A stretch of 64,000 nt of DNA from Vibrio tetraodonis (GCF_003350295.1 NZ_QLYY01000014.1:118154-182153), one strand, 5' to 3'. Shown: positions 16,265-25,717, counted from the first letter of the stretch. Notes: generated from the letters alone by a model not told the origin. Translations and numbers: made by a program.

Positions 16265-17025
16265 TTCTCACTCTTTGGTTAAATGTTGTTTCGGCGGCAG
16301 GCTTTAGTATTCCCGGTGCTTCAGTGCCCGGAGGGTACGATCGCGTAACCACTTCGGATGGCGTGACTTGTGAATCAACCATAGCCAGTAGCTCTTATGT
16401 TCAAGCAGGCTTGATGGGTGTCACTGAAGACAGTGACTACAACCGTGTTACCACCCCAAACTATTCGGCTAATATTGAAAATAAGGATGAAGTTGGTGCC
16501 TATGTTCAAGTGGTGATCCCTTTTGGTGGCGGAAAACGTGAACGTTTAAACTGTAATCGCCTTTACAATATTGAAATCGATCGGCTAAAAGCACAGATTG
16601 AAAAACTCAAAGCGGAAGCCAGCCTGGGTGACATTTGGGCGCAGGCGAGTGAAGAACAGGATAAAAGCATTCCTGAGATGATCACAGTCGATGAAACACG
16701 TGGGACTGCACTTTTCGATGTCGATGGCTACTCGCTGAACTCATCGTTTACTCATAAATTTAACGATGTGGTTTTTACACTTCTTGATAACGATCAAGCG
16801 AAAGTTAAGGTTATCGTACACACTGACTCTGGTTTACCAGAGAGTGAAGAGCTGGATCTTGCCGAGCAACGAGCAGACTCTATCGCAAGGTATCTAGAGA
16901 GTAGAGGCATTGAGAAAAGCCGGATAAAAGTACTCGCAAGAGGGAACCTTTACCCCGTAGAGTCGAGTGATACCCAAGAAGGCCGAAACGCAAATACTAG
17001 GGTTGAATTTATCATTAGTAAGTAA
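16228..17025 (+). CDS. Exported protein with coiled coil and C-terminal OmpA-like peptidoglycan-binding domain (operon gene 5)
   Basis: 265 aa. Signal peptide to about residue 24 (WLNVVSA before AGFS); then an N-terminal region of about 80 residues with a Cys at TCEST and one at LNCNRL, containing GAYVQVVIPFGGG; then a short coiled coil (IEIDRLKAQIEKLKAEA); then an OmpA-like domain from about residue 150. The latter keeps the peptidoglycan-contact pattern (VHTDSG, LDLAEQRADSIARYLESRGI, GRNANTRVEF), including the Asp and Arg of the binding site. It probably anchors the operon's products to the cell wall. Gene 4 ends inside its first codons, and the codon use of gene 5 looks less AT-rich than that of genes 2-4. 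Confidence 0.75.
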   Translation: MFKSQCLLSAAIILTLWLNVVSAAGFSIPGASVPGGYDRVTTSDGVTCESTIASSSYVQAGLMGVTEDSDYNRVTTPNYSANIENKDEVGAYVQVVIPFGGGKRERLNCNRLYNIEIDRLKAQIEKLKAEASLGDIWAQASEEQDKSIPEMITVDETRGTALFDVDGYSLNSSFTHKFNDVVFTLLDNDQAKVKVIVHTDSGLPESEELDLAEQRADSIARYLESRGIEKSRIKVLARGNLYPVESSDTQEGRNANTRVEFIISK

Positions 17026-17109
17026 GCTGACGACGACAAATCGGGTTTAAGTAATCTATTTTCTGATCCACAACGTACAACACCTTAGACTCACAGTGGA
17101 GAAGATAAA

Positions 17110-17361
17110 ATGGAATTGCAAATCGAATCATTGGAAGGTGGAATTTACTTAGCTTACTCGGTTGATGGTGACGAGAAGATGTTACTGCGCGATGGCAATC
17201 ATGACCCACTTAAATTTTCGAGCTTATGTCAAGCGAAGGAGCATTTTAAAGACCAGCAGTACCACAGTGCTTGCCTGGTTCACCTCAGCGCTTATGACGA
17301 GATGTGTGGTGAAAATATCGCAGCGGGTATCCCGCTCAAAACAGACCTTCAATGGTACTAA
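17110..17361 (+). CDS. Small conserved protein (DUF6482-like)
   Basis: 83 aa, soluble, acidic. The pattern of an N-terminal beta strand, a Leu-rich FSSLCQAKEHF helix and the tail LVHLSAYDEMCG resembles the small gamma-proteobacterial family annotated DUF6482, whose members end in a conserved YDEM(C/V)G. No biochemical role is known to me. GGAGAAG lies ahead of the ATG and a terminator follows, so it is probably a stand-alone gene. Confidence 0.65.
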   Translation: MELQIESLEGGIYLAYSVDGDEKMLLRDGNHDPLKFSSLCQAKEHFKDQQYHSACLVHLSAYDEMCGENIAAGIPLKTDLQWY

Positions 17362-17385
17362 GCGACTCCTACCAAAGCTTATTAG

Positions 17386-17415
17386 GCCAGCACTCTTGCG
17401 GTGTTGGCTTTCTTT
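17386..17415 (+). terminator. Terminator after the DUF6482-like gene
   Basis: GCCAGCAC (17386-17393) pairs with GTGTTGGC (17401-17408; one G-T pair), followed by TTTCTTT. Confidence 0.8.
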
Positions 17416-17560
17416 ATATTAGTATCCCACAAATACGATTATTAAAATTGTCTTACCCCTAAATGTGTATGCTCAGCAAGATGTATTATTCATAATGCAT
17501 TTGTCTTGTTTAAATTTTTATTGATTACTATATTTCAGCATCAAGGGATGTGACTCGATT

Positions 17561-18268
17561 GTGAAAAATAGCCTCTCTATACGAGCGTATACCCGTCAAA
17601 AGCATGGTCACACACATGACTACCATCAATTGGTTCTGCCTATAGCTGGCGTAATCGATATTGAACTTGAGAGTTACGTAGGAAGCGTTTCTGTTGGCGA
17701 ATGTGTTGTAATTCCTGCAGGAGTCTGTCACCACTTTCGCGCTCATGAATCCGCTCGTTTTACTGTTGCCGACTTAAACGAGTTACCATCAAATTTACTT
17801 GATACGACAAGTTTGGTATTTCCCATATCGGCGCCTCTCTTGTCCTACTTATCGTTTGTCGAGTCTCAGCTGCAACATAGGGTCGAGGATACTCTTGAAG
17901 ATTCTATGATGTCTATGTTCAATCAGCTTATGATTCAACAATCTTGTGACATGAAGATAGATCGTAGAATTCGACTAGCAATACAAGCTATAGACAAGGA
18001 TCTCAGTGATGAAATCAGCATTGACTCTTTAGCTGCAAAGGCTTGCCTTAGTCCAACACAATTTAAGAAGTTGTTTAAGCTTTCTACAGGTCAAAGCGTG
18101 ATGCAATATGTTGCCAAACAGCGTATGGAAAAGGCGAAAGCTTTATTAACTCACACAGATATGCCAGTCCAATTGATTTCTGAAGCGGTTGGATATTCCG
18201 ACCTGTCGGCATTCAGTCGGCGGTTTTCTCTGTTTTTTGGTCTTTCACCTAAAGCTATGCGTGGTTGA
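17561..18268 (+). CDS. AraC-family transcriptional regulator
   Basis: 235 aa. An N-terminal cupin-like sensor domain (HGHTHDYHQLVLPIAG, then GECVVIPAGVCHHF) precedes a C-terminal pair of helix-turn-helix motifs (IDSLAAKACLSPTQFKKLF and ISEAVGYSDLSAFSRRF, ending SPKAMRG). The start is GTG 17561, which begins at the family's usual position. It lies upstream of and parallel to the EamA exporter gene, a common pairing in which the regulator controls the exporter. The ligand is unknown. Confidence 0.88.
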   Translation: MKNSLSIRAYTRQKHGHTHDYHQLVLPIAGVIDIELESYVGSVSVGECVVIPAGVCHHFRAHESARFTVADLNELPSNLLDTTSLVFPISAPLLSYLSFVESQLQHRVEDTLEDSMMSMFNQLMIQQSCDMKIDRRIRLAIQAIDKDLSDEISIDSLAAKACLSPTQFKKLFKLSTGQSVMQYVAKQRMEKAKALLTHTDMPVQLISEAVGYSDLSAFSRRFSLFFGLSPKAMRG

Positions 18269-18382
18269 ATGTTTGATTAATGGTTGAGTCTTTAAAGCCA
18301 ACTTTAGTGTCTTATCTGCAAAGTGTATCTGATCTTTTTTCATTATCATTTGTGCATTAACTACATACATAAGAAAATGGTA

Positions 18383-19318
18383 ATGAAACTCACGGTACAT
18401 CAAAAACAGAGAAAAATTGGCATAGGTTTGATTTTGTTCTCGTCTTTGCTTTGGGGAACAACAGGAACGGCTGCTGCATTGATCCCCAATGTGAGCCCTT
18501 TGGCGATTGGCGGATTTTCTATGGGCTTAGGCGGTTTATTATTGGCATTGTTTGCGCGGAAAACAATCATCAGCGATAGGATGATATTGAATGAAAACAA
18601 GTGGCTAGTTTGTATTGGAGCCTTAGCCTTAGCGGTTTACCCTCTCGCTTTCTACACCTCTATGAAGATGGCTGGAGTCGCTATTGGTACGGTCGTGTCC
18701 ATATCTAGTGCGCCATTATTTGTTGCCATCATAGAACGTCTTTTTAGCAAAAATACCACAGTGGATTTACTTTGGACCTTTAGTCTTTTTATCGGCACAT
18801 TAGGCATAAGTTTACTGGTCTTTTCAGACTCACCTGTCGCTATGGAGTCTCCTGAGGTAAATCACCATATTGGTGTTAGCTTAGGATTGTTAGCCGGTTT
18901 GACTTACGCGATTTATGCATGGGTGGCGAGAGATCTAATCACTAAAGGGGCGAATTCAAAATCTGCGATGGGGAGTGTTTTTGGTTTAGGTGCTGTATTT
19001 CTCATCCCTTCACTTATTTTTACCGGTAGTGGGCTATTTGACACACAATTAAGTACCTCAGTTGCTTTATATATGGCATTGGTACCAATGTTTTTGGGGT
19101 ATGTCTGCTTTGGACACGGCTTAAAAGTAGTGTCAGCAAGTCAAGCAAGTTTACTTACGCTTTTTGAACCTGTTGTTGCGACTGTATTTGCGGTAAGTAT
19201 AGTTGGTGAGCGTATCGAAGCACTTGGATGGATAGGTATAGGGCTGATCATGATATGTTTACTACTGCAATCACATCAGCCCAAGAGGCAGTCTCATCTA
19301 GCGTTGCAAAGCGAGTGA
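18383..19318 (+). CDS. EamA/DMT-family membrane transporter
   Basis: About 311 aa, ten predicted membrane segments in two EamA repeats. The LFSSLLWGTTGTAAALIP start of repeat one and the SQASLLTLFEPVVATVFA segment of repeat two are typical of the drug/metabolite exporters of the RhaT/YdcZ-like superfamily; members export amino acids or metabolites. An in-frame ATG at 18377 is an alternative start; AAGAAA upstream favours 18383. Its 3' end overlaps the 3' end of the convergent HMG-CoA lyase gene by 21 bp, with no room for a terminator. Confidence 0.88.
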   Translation: MKLTVHQKQRKIGIGLILFSSLLWGTTGTAAALIPNVSPLAIGGFSMGLGGLLLALFARKTIISDRMILNENKWLVCIGALALAVYPLAFYTSMKMAGVAIGTVVSISSAPLFVAIIERLFSKNTTVDLLWTFSLFIGTLGISLLVFSDSPVAMESPEVNHHIGVSLGLLAGLTYAIYAWVARDLITKGANSKSAMGSVFGLGAVFLIPSLIFTGSGLFDTQLSTSVALYMALVPMFLGYVCFGHGLKVVSASQASLLTLFEPVVATVFAVSIVGERIEALGWIGIGLIMICLLLQSHQPKRQSHLALQSE

Positions 19319-20203
19319 TACTTTGGATGTTGGTTTTCTACCCAGCGTATCACTGATTTCCCAACCAGCTTGCGCAAGCATGTGTAGATCGATTCCAGTA
19401 TCTATACCTAAGCCATGGCACAGGTAAACGACATCCTCTGTGGAGACATTACCGGAAGCTCCAGCAGCATATGGGCAACCGCCAAGTCCAGCAACACTGC
19501 TGTCTATAACTCTAATACCCATTTGCAGGGATTGGTAAATATTAGCTAATGCCTGCCCATAGGTGTCATGAAAGTGAACGGCGATGCGCTCAAGTGGAAC
19601 TTGCTTACTCACAGCTTCTATGACTCTAGCTGTTCGCATCGGCGTGCCTGTGCCTATGGTGTCGCCGAGAGATACTTCATAGCAACCCAGATCAATGAGG
19701 GAGCGAGCTACTTTTGCAACCTCGTTTGGATCGGTTGGTCCATCATAAGGACAATCAAGGATACAAGATAGATACCCCCTAACAGGAATATTCCGTTGCC
19801 GAGCTTGTTCTACTACGGGTTTAAATCTTTCTAAACTTTCTTCAATGGAGCAATTGATGTTTTTTTGGCAAAACCCTTCAGAGGCCGATGTAAATACAGC
19901 GACTTCATCTGCTTTGGCCGTTATTGCGGTTTCTAATCCCTTTAAGTTGGGGGTTAGGGCGCTGTAGCAAATATTAGGCTGACGCTTAATTTGCTGCATC
20001 ACCTCCAATGAGTCCGCCATCTGTGGCACCCACTTGGGTGACACAAATGCGCCCGCTTCAATAAATTTAAGCCCACAGGATGAAAGCTGATTAATGAGCT
20101 TAATTTTAGCTTGTGTTGATACTGCTTTCTCATTTTGCAGGCCATCACGAGGTCCAACTTCAACAATTTTTACTGACCGAGGCAGATCTGTTTTTGGGAT
20201 CAT
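19298..20203 (-). CDS. liuE: Hydroxymethylglutaryl-CoA lyase
   Basis: 301 aa. Cleaves 3-hydroxy-3-methylglutaryl-CoA to acetyl-CoA and acetoacetate, the last step of leucine degradation. The family signatures are intact: EVGPRDGLQNE (the metal- and substrate-binding Arg-Asp) at the N-terminus, HFHDTYGQALAN in the middle and the GLGGCPYAAGASGN loop with the catalytic Cys. It is the last gene of the liu operon; its ATG overlaps the liuC stop codon in an ATGA. In the standard liuABCDE order liuD should precede it, but it directly follows liuC here. Also called mvaB. Confidence 0.95.
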   Translation of the reverse strand: MIPKTDLPRSVKIVEVGPRDGLQNEKAVSTQAKIKLINQLSSCGLKFIEAGAFVSPKWVPQMADSLEVMQQIKRQPNICYSALTPNLKGLETAITAKADEVAVFTSASEGFCQKNINCSIEESLERFKPVVEQARQRNIPVRGYLSCILDCPYDGPTDPNEVAKVARSLIDLGCYEVSLGDTIGTGTPMRTARVIEAVSKQVPLERIAVHFHDTYGQALANIYQSLQMGIRVIDSSVAGLGGCPYAAGASGNVSTEDVVYLCHGLGIDTGIDLHMLAQAGWEISDTLGRKPTSKVSLALQR

Positions 20204-21012
20204 GGCTGTCCCTCATTTACCCAGCTTGCAGAGCGCTTCTCAAAAAATGCACTCAGTCCTTCTTGCCCCTGTTCTGAGACTCTAACGTTAGCAATAAGCT
20301 CACTAGTATAATCAATCAGCTCATGCGCCAGTGGTTTAGACTCGCATTCTTGAATAAGCAGCTTAGTCTTTGTCATTGCCACAGGGCTGTTAACAAGTAT
20401 ATGGGAAAGAATGTGCTCTCGGCGTTCGCTGATTTGCTCTGAAGAGACTACTTCATGAATCAGCCCCATATGCAGGGCTTGCATCGCATCAAATCGTTCA
20501 GCCGTCAACATGTAGCGTCTTGATTGTCGAGCACCAATACTACGATTCACGTAGGGGCCAATGGTTGCAGGCACTAAGCCTAATTTTACTTCGCTGAGAC
20601 AAAAGAGTGCGCTGTCATCTGCCAACGCAATATCACAGCAACAGATTAGCCCTAAAGCGCCGCCAAAGGCACAACCGTGGACAAGAGCAAGAGTTGGATG
20701 CGGGAAGTTGTCCAAACATTGCATCAAAAACGCTAACCTAGATGCGTCTTGTCGGTTTTCTTGCTCAGTTTTACTTGCCATAGATTTCATCCATGCCAAA
20801 TCAGCACCGGCAGAAAAATGTTTGCCGTTTCCTTGCAGCACTAGGCATCGAACTGACTCATCATGAGCCAGTGATTCGATGGATTCAATTAATGCTTCGA
20901 TGACTTCGGCATTAAAAGCATTGTGTTTTTCAATGCGATTTAACGTTAAGGTTGCAACGCCACGTGAATCAAGGTGGTAGTCTAGGTATGTCCTATCCTT
21001 GGTGTTGTTCAT
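20200..21012 (-). CDS. liuC: Methylglutaconyl-CoA hydratase
   Basis: 270 aa crotonase-fold enzyme that hydrates 3-methylglutaconyl-CoA to HMG-CoA. The CoA/oxyanion segment GKHFSAGADLAWMKSM and the second oxyanion stretch CAFGGALGLICCCDIALA are present; SEVKLGLVPATIGPYV is typical of LiuC. The specific role rests on position: it lies 9 bp behind liuB and overlaps liuE by 4 bp. Crotonase sequences alone seldom decide the substrate. Confidence 0.9.
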   Translation of the reverse strand: MNNTKDRTYLDYHLDSRGVATLTLNRIEKHNAFNAEVIEALIESIESLAHDESVRCLVLQGNGKHFSAGADLAWMKSMASKTEQENRQDASRLAFLMQCLDNFPHPTLALVHGCAFGGALGLICCCDIALADDSALFCLSEVKLGLVPATIGPYVNRSIGARQSRRYMLTAERFDAMQALHMGLIHEVVSSEQISERREHILSHILVNSPVAMTKTKLLIQECESKPLAHELIDYTSELIANVRVSEQGQEGLSAFFEKRSASWVNEGQP

Positions 21013-21021
21013 ACCGTTTCC

Positions 21022-22626
21022 TTACATTCTGAAGATGCCAAATTGACTATCAGGAATAGGCGCTTGAGCCGCCGCTTTTAGTGCTTGTGCTAATATGTCA
21101 CGGGTCTGTTTCGGATCGATAATTCCATCGTCCCACAGTCTTGCACTGGCATAGTATGGGTGGCCTTGCTGCTCATACAATTCGACAATTCCTTTCTTGA
21201 ATTGATTTTCTTGAATATCAGACCATGGCTCGCCTTGGCGCTTTAACACCTCGCGTTTGACTTGGGTTAGAACCCCAGCTGCCTGTTCACCGCCCATCAC
21301 AGATATTCTGGCATTGGGCCACATCCACATTAGAGTAGGGTCATACGCTCGGCCACACATTCCATAATTACCAGCGCCGTATGAACCGCCGATAATAATG
21401 GTAAACTTAGGCACATCAGCGCAGGCGACCGCCATAACGAGCTTAGCGCCGTGTTTGGCAATACCGCCTTCTTCAACTTTTTTCCCAACCATGAAACCGG
21501 TTATATTTTGCAAAAATAACAGAGGGATCTTACGTTTTGCGCACAGCTCGATAAAGTGAGCACCTTTCTGCGCGGATTCAGCAAACAAAATGCCATTGTT
21601 GGCGACGATCCCGATCAGCCTGCCTTCAATTCGAGCAAATCCACAAACGAGCGTTGTACCAAATAAGGCTTTAAACTCATCAAAGTCTGAGTCATCGACG
21701 ATACGGGCAATCACTTCTCGAACATCGAAAGACAGGCGTAGGTCTGAATTGACGATGCCATATATTTCTTCAGCTGGCAGTCTTGGAGGGAGAGCTTTGT
21801 CGACAGGAGCTTGATTTGCCACTTGATTACAGCTTGATAGTGCTTCACGAGCCATGTGCATCGCTTGTTGCTCATTTTCTGCGTAGTAATCGGCAACACC
21901 AGATTTCCTACAGTGAACATCGGCACCGCCAAGCTCTTCATCTGTCACAATCTCACCAGTGGCTGCTTTGACAAGCGGAGGACCTGCCAAGAAAATCGTG
22001 CCTTGTTTTTTGACGATTACAGACACATCTGCCATGGCAGGTATATAGGCGCCCCCCGCAGTACAAGGACCTAACACAACCGCAATTTGTGGTATGCCCT
22101 TGGCTGACATGCGCGCCTGATTAAAGAATATCCGCCCAAAATGATCTTTATCAGGAAACACTTCGGCTTGATGGGGGAGGTTAGCACCGCCAGAGTCGAC
22201 CAAGTAGACGCAAGGTAGATTGCATCGTTCCGCTATTTCTTGTGCTCTAAGGTGTTTTTTGACGGTGAGCGGGTAGTAAGTTCCACCTTTAACAGAAGGG
22301 TCGTTTGCCAGAACCATACAAGGTACACCCTTGATTTGGCCAATTCCTGCCACGACGCCAGCACATGGGATGGACTCTTCGTATACCTCCCATGCCGCAA
22401 ATTGGCCCACTTCTAAGAAATCTGATCCTGGATCAAGCAGAAGATCGATACGTTCGCGAACAGGCAATTTTCCTTTCTTGCGCTGTCTTTCAACGGCTTT
22501 TGGGCCTCCACCTTGTTTAAGGCTCTCTAGATCTGCACTGAGTTTTTCTACAAGCCCTGTCATTGCTTGCTGGTTTTTAACAAACAATGGGGAATCGGTT
22601 TTTATTTTAGTTTTAATGACTGCCAT
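21022..22626 (-). CDS. liuB: Methylcrotonyl-CoA carboxylase, carboxyltransferase (beta) subunit
   Basis: 534 aa, the full length of LiuB (about 535). It transfers CO2 from a biotin carrier to 3-methylcrotonyl-CoA in leucine breakdown. Features: the N-terminal crotonase-like half with [34 protein letters not shown] and [15 protein letters not shown], and the C-terminal half with [11 protein letters not shown] and [18 protein letters not shown]. The ATG at 22626 has GAGG upstream; it lies 10 bp behind liuA. The enzyme needs a biotin-carboxylase/carrier alpha subunit (LiuD), which is not in the operon or anywhere in this window. Confidence 0.95.
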   Translation of the reverse strand: MAVIKTKIKTDSPLFVKNQQAMTGLVEKLSADLESLKQGGGPKAVERQRKKGKLPVRERIDLLLDPGSDFLEVGQFAAWEVYEESIPCAGVVAGIGQIKGVPCMVLANDPSVKGGTYYPLTVKKHLRAQEIAERCNLPCVYLVDSGGANLPHQAEVFPDKDHFGRIFFNQARMSAKGIPQIAVVLGPCTAGGAYIPAMADVSVIVKKQGTIFLAGPPLVKAATGEIVTDEELGGADVHCRKSGVADYYAENEQQAMHMAREALSSCNQVANQAPVDKALPPRLPAEEIYGIVNSDLRLSFDVREVIARIVDDSDFDEFKALFGTTLVCGFARIEGRLIGIVANNGILFAESAQKGAHFIELCAKRKIPLLFLQNITGFMVGKKVEEGGIAKHGAKLVMAVACADVPKFTIIIGGSYGAGNYGMCGRAYDPTLMWMWPNARISVMGGEQAAGVLTQVKREVLKRQGEPWSDIQENQFKKGIVELYEQQGHPYYASARLWDDGIIDPKQTRDILAQALKAAAQAPIPDSQFGIFRM

Positions 22627-22636
22627 AACATCCTCG

Positions 22637-23806
22637 TTAGCGTGACTCTTCAAACAGTTCACGCCCAATAAGCATCCTGCGAATTTCTGACGTTCCTGCA
22701 CCAATTTCATAAAGTTTTGCGTCTCTTAATAAACGCCCGGCAGGGAATTCATTGATATAGCCGTTGCCACCAAGTAACTGGATAGCATCTAGGGCAATTT
22801 GAGTGGCCATTTCCGCGCTGTATAAGATAGCTCCAGCTGCGTCTTTTCTGGTTGTTTCTCCTCGGTCACATGCGCTTGCTACGGCGTAAACATAAGAGCG
22901 CGCGGCATTAGCTCGGGTGTACATGTCTGCAACCTTTGCTTGGATTAACTGAAACTCGCCAATAGAACGACCAAATTGCTTGCGGTCATGGACATAAGGA
23001 ACCACGAGATCAAGACAGGCTTGCATAATGCCAAGTGGGCCTGCTGCAAGTACAACACGTTCATAATCCAATCCGCTCATAAGAACTTTTACGCCTTGAT
23101 TTACCTCGCCAAGGACATTTTCAACCGGAACCTTACAGTTATTGAATACCAGCTCACAGGTATTGGATCCCCTCATCCCGAGTTTGTCTAGCTTTTGAGC
23201 ATGACTAAAGCCTTCAAAATCCCTTTCGATGATAAAAGCAGTAATCCCTTTCGATGCTGCGGAAGGGTCGGTTTTTGCGTACACAACAAGAACATGAGCA
23301 TCTGGACCATTAGTGATCCACATCTTGTTACCATTAAGTACATAGTGATCACCTTTAAGCTCGGCTTTCAGTTGCATGCTTACCACGTCCGAACCAGCAT
23401 TAGGTTCACTCATAGCCAAAGCGCCAATGTGTTCACCACTAATTAGTTTCGGAAGATATTTTTCTCGTTGGGCAGCGTTGCCATTGCGAAATATTTGGTT
23501 TACACACAAATTTGAGTGGGCACCATAGCTCAAAGCGACGGAGGCTGAAGCTCGGCTAATTTCCTCCATCGCCACCACATGAGCAAGATAGCCCATGCTT
23601 GCACCACCAAACTCTTCATCAACAGTGACACCAAGTAATCCCATTGCTCCCATTTCAGCCCAAAGGTGGTTAGGAAATTGGTTTTCTTCGTCCACTTTAG
23701 CCGCAATAGGGGCTATCTGCTCTCGAGCAAAAGCATTGACGTGCTCTCTCAACATGTTGATTGACTCGTCGAGTCCGAAATTGAGAGGGGTGTATTGAGA
23801 TATCAT
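22637..23806 (-). CDS. liuA: Isovaleryl-CoA dehydrogenase
   Basis: 389 aa FAD flavoprotein of the acyl-CoA dehydrogenase family; oxidises isovaleryl-CoA to 3-methylcrotonyl-CoA and hands electrons to ETF. Signatures: [14 protein letters not shown] and [10 protein letters not shown] in the middle, the [22 protein letters not shown] helix and [35 protein letters not shown] at the end. In this subfamily the catalytic Glu lies in the middle of the protein ([15 protein letters not shown]), as seen here, rather than near the C-terminus. ATG 23806 has GGAGG upstream. First structural gene of the liu operon, about 55 bp after liuR. Confidence 0.95.
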   Translation of the reverse strand: MISQYTPLNFGLDESINMLREHVNAFAREQIAPIAAKVDEENQFPNHLWAEMGAMGLLGVTVDEEFGGASMGYLAHVVAMEEISRASASVALSYGAHSNLCVNQIFRNGNAAQREKYLPKLISGEHIGALAMSEPNAGSDVVSMQLKAELKGDHYVLNGNKMWITNGPDAHVLVVYAKTDPSAASKGITAFIIERDFEGFSHAQKLDKLGMRGSNTCELVFNNCKVPVENVLGEVNQGVKVLMSGLDYERVVLAAGPLGIMQACLDLVVPYVHDRKQFGRSIGEFQLIQAKVADMYTRANAARSYVYAVASACDRGETTRKDAAGAILYSAEMATQIALDAIQLLGGNGYINEFPAGRLLRDAKLYEIGAGTSEIRRMLIGRELFEESR

Positions 23807-23862
23807 ATCGCCTCCGATTGGCTGATTTTCTGTTAAGCACAACATCCATTATTGATGGCAGT

Positions 23863-24240
23863 TCAACTTGCTTTAGAACGCTCTAAAGCCTCTTCACATC
23901 GTTTTCGAGCAGTATTCAAATCTTCTAAGACTATTGTGATGTCTTCCAACTGACGTTTGAGTACGGCTTCCTTGTCGTCGATGATTTTGAGCATTTTTAT
24001 TAATTGAGTATCCAGCTGATTTGTATCGTAAAGCTCCAACAAGTCACGGATCTCGGCGAGCGAAAAACCCAGCCGTTTTCCTCGTAAAATCAGTTTGAGA
24101 CGAACCTTGTCTCTACGTTGATAGACGCGCATGCTTCCTTTGCGTTCAGGTTGAATAAGGCCCATATCTTCGTAAAAGCGGATACTTCTTGTTGTGATAT
24201 CAAACTCTTTCGCGAGCTCGCTGATTTTATAGGTTCCCAC
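23863..24240 (-). CDS. liuR: MerR-family regulator of branched-chain amino-acid degradation
   Basis: 125 aa. Starts with the winged helix-turn-helix of the MerR family (YKISELAKEFDITTRSIRFYEDMGLI), then KGSMRVYQRRDKVRLKLILRGKRLGFSLAEI and a C-terminal dimerisation coiled coil. Position ahead of liuA is diagnostic for LiuR. I use GTG 24240 because GGGGAG lies 9 bases upstream; the longer frame would need a TTG with no ribosome-binding site. LiuR is a repressor relieved by branched acyl-CoAs in other proteobacteria. Palindromes between it and the divergent thiolase gene are its likely operators. Confidence 0.9.
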   Translation of the reverse strand: MGTYKISELAKEFDITTRSIRFYEDMGLIQPERKGSMRVYQRRDKVRLKLILRGKRLGFSLAEIRDLLELYDTNQLDTQLIKMLKIIDDKEAVLKRQLEDITIVLEDLNTARKRCEEALERSKAS

Positions 24241-24327
24241 CAGGTGAAACTCCCCAAGTTTGGTGATAGACAATCACACTGTCCGCTACGACGGTAAAAA
24301 AGATTTTACAGTTTGCGAATGTGTTTG

Positions 24328-24343
24328 TTTACGTTAACGTAAA
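24328..24343. promoter_or_regulatory. LiuR-type operator 1
   Basis: Perfect 16-bp palindrome TTTACGTTAACGTAAA in the divergent liuR/thiolase promoter region. It shares the ACGTAAACGT theme with two other sites in the window. Confidence 0.65.
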
Positions 24344-24357
24344 TGTTAGTGCTATGC

Positions 24358-24372
24358 TTACGTAAACGTCAA
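24358..24372. promoter_or_regulatory. LiuR-type operator 2
   Basis: TTACGTAAACGTCAA, 14 bp beyond operator 1. Its complement TTGACGTTTACGTAA matches the form I recall for LiuR sites in gamma-proteobacteria. Confidence 0.65.
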
Positions 24373-24486
24373 GGAATAAACGTGCAAAAATTTAATGGCC
24401 TAACGAGTAAAAGTGATGCTTAAGACACTCGCAACGCAGTTGCTTGGTGGGCTGAGCCGTTTTTAAACCGTCATGAGGAGTAGGTA

Positions 24487-25698
24487 ATGGAACAGAAAGA
24501 GATTTGGATCGTAGCGGCGAAGAGAACCCCAATGGGTCGTTTTCAAGGCATGCTATCTGAATATTCTTCGCCTCAGCTAGGGGCTATGGCAATCAAAGCT
24601 GCTGTTGAAGAGCACCCGGAAGTTGCTGGATTAATAAACGAAGTATATATGGGGTGCGTGTTACCGGCAGGAACAGGTCAAGCACCAGCGAGACAAGCTG
24701 CGCTAGGGGCAGGTTTGGATGAAGCAGTCGGGTGTACGACGGTCAACAAAGTGTGCGGGTCAGGAATGAAATCCGTGATGCTGGCACATGATCTTATCCG
24801 AGCTGGAAGTGCTAACTGTGTCCTTGCTGGTGGTATGGAAAGTATGACCAATGCCCCTTATCTTCTCAAAGAAGCACGGTCTGGGATGCGCATGGGGCAC
24901 AAATCCAGCTACGATCACATGTTCCTTGATGGTCTTCAGGATGCTTATCAAGGTGAGTTGATGGGCGTATTTGGTCAACAAATTGCGGATAAGTTGGATT
25001 TTACGCGCCAGAAAATGGATGAGTGGGCATCACTTTCTGTTAGCAGAGCGATGCAGGCGCAGCAGCAAAAGTTATTCGATGATGAAATGGTCTCTGTATC
25101 TTTGCGAAATGGCGAAGTGCTGGATTATGACGAACAACCACCATCTATAAAGCCAGAAAAAATTCCACAGCTTAAACCTGCTTTTGCTAAAGATGGCTCT
25201 ATCACAGCGGCTAACTCTAGCGCCATTTCTGACGGGGCTGCAGCGCTTGTCGTTATGGATGGACAGTTAGCTCAACAAAAAGGCTTGAAACCACTAGCGA
25301 TAATCAAGGGGCATGCTACTCATGCTCGTCAACCATCTGAATTTACTATTGCACCAGTGCACGCTATTGAGCATTTGCTCTCCCAGCTTGATTGGGATAT
25401 TGATGAAGTAGATCTGTGGGAAATCAATGAAGCTTTCGCTGTCGTAACTCAGATTGCCGTGAAGCAACTTGGTCTTGATAGTGAAAAAGTGAACGTAAAA
25501 GGCGGAGCTTGTGCACTAGGTCACCCGATTGGGGCAAGCGGTGCAAGAATTATCGTGACTTTGATTCATAGCTTGCGTCAGCTTCAAAAATTAAGTGGTG
25601 ATGGCAGTTCGAATGAAAAACGTGTGATGAAGGGTATCGCATCACTGTGTATTGGTGGTGGTGAAGCAACCGCTATTGGAATAGAAATACCATTATAA
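24487..25698 (+). CDS. Acetyl-CoA C-acyltransferase (thiolase)
   Basis: 403 aa. Thiolase motifs are complete: NKVCGSGMKSV with the nucleophilic Cys, NEAFAV, and GGACALGHPIGASGARI with the second active-site Cys/His. Thiolysis of 2-methylacetoacetyl-CoA (isoleucine) or acetoacetyl-CoA (leucine end product) fits the context. It opens a seven-gene operon with AtoB-like thiolase, mmsA, acyl-CoA dehydrogenase, two crotonases, mmsB and an SDR, an order I also know from Shewanella. GAGGAG lies ahead of the ATG; LiuR-type boxes are about 115-160 bp upstream. Confidence 0.9.
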   Translation: MEQKEIWIVAAKRTPMGRFQGMLSEYSSPQLGAMAIKAAVEEHPEVAGLINEVYMGCVLPAGTGQAPARQAALGAGLDEAVGCTTVNKVCGSGMKSVMLAHDLIRAGSANCVLAGGMESMTNAPYLLKEARSGMRMGHKSSYDHMFLDGLQDAYQGELMGVFGQQIADKLDFTRQKMDEWASLSVSRAMQAQQQKLFDDEMVSVSLRNGEVLDYDEQPPSIKPEKIPQLKPAFAKDGSITAANSSAISDGAAALVVMDGQLAQQKGLKPLAIIKGHATHARQPSEFTIAPVHAIEHLLSQLDWDIDEVDLWEINEAFAVVTQIAVKQLGLDSEKVNVKGGACALGHPIGASGARIIVTLIHSLRQLQKLSGDGSSNEKRVMKGIASLCIGGGEATAIGIEIPL

Positions 25699-25717
25699 AA
25701 GACAAGGATAATCAATA

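Noticed and set aside
17530..17545. 16-base sequence TATATTTCAGCATCAA repeated near 43578
   Set aside because: Two copies of an AT-rich 16-mer in 64 kb are compatible with chance; no larger repeat surrounds them.
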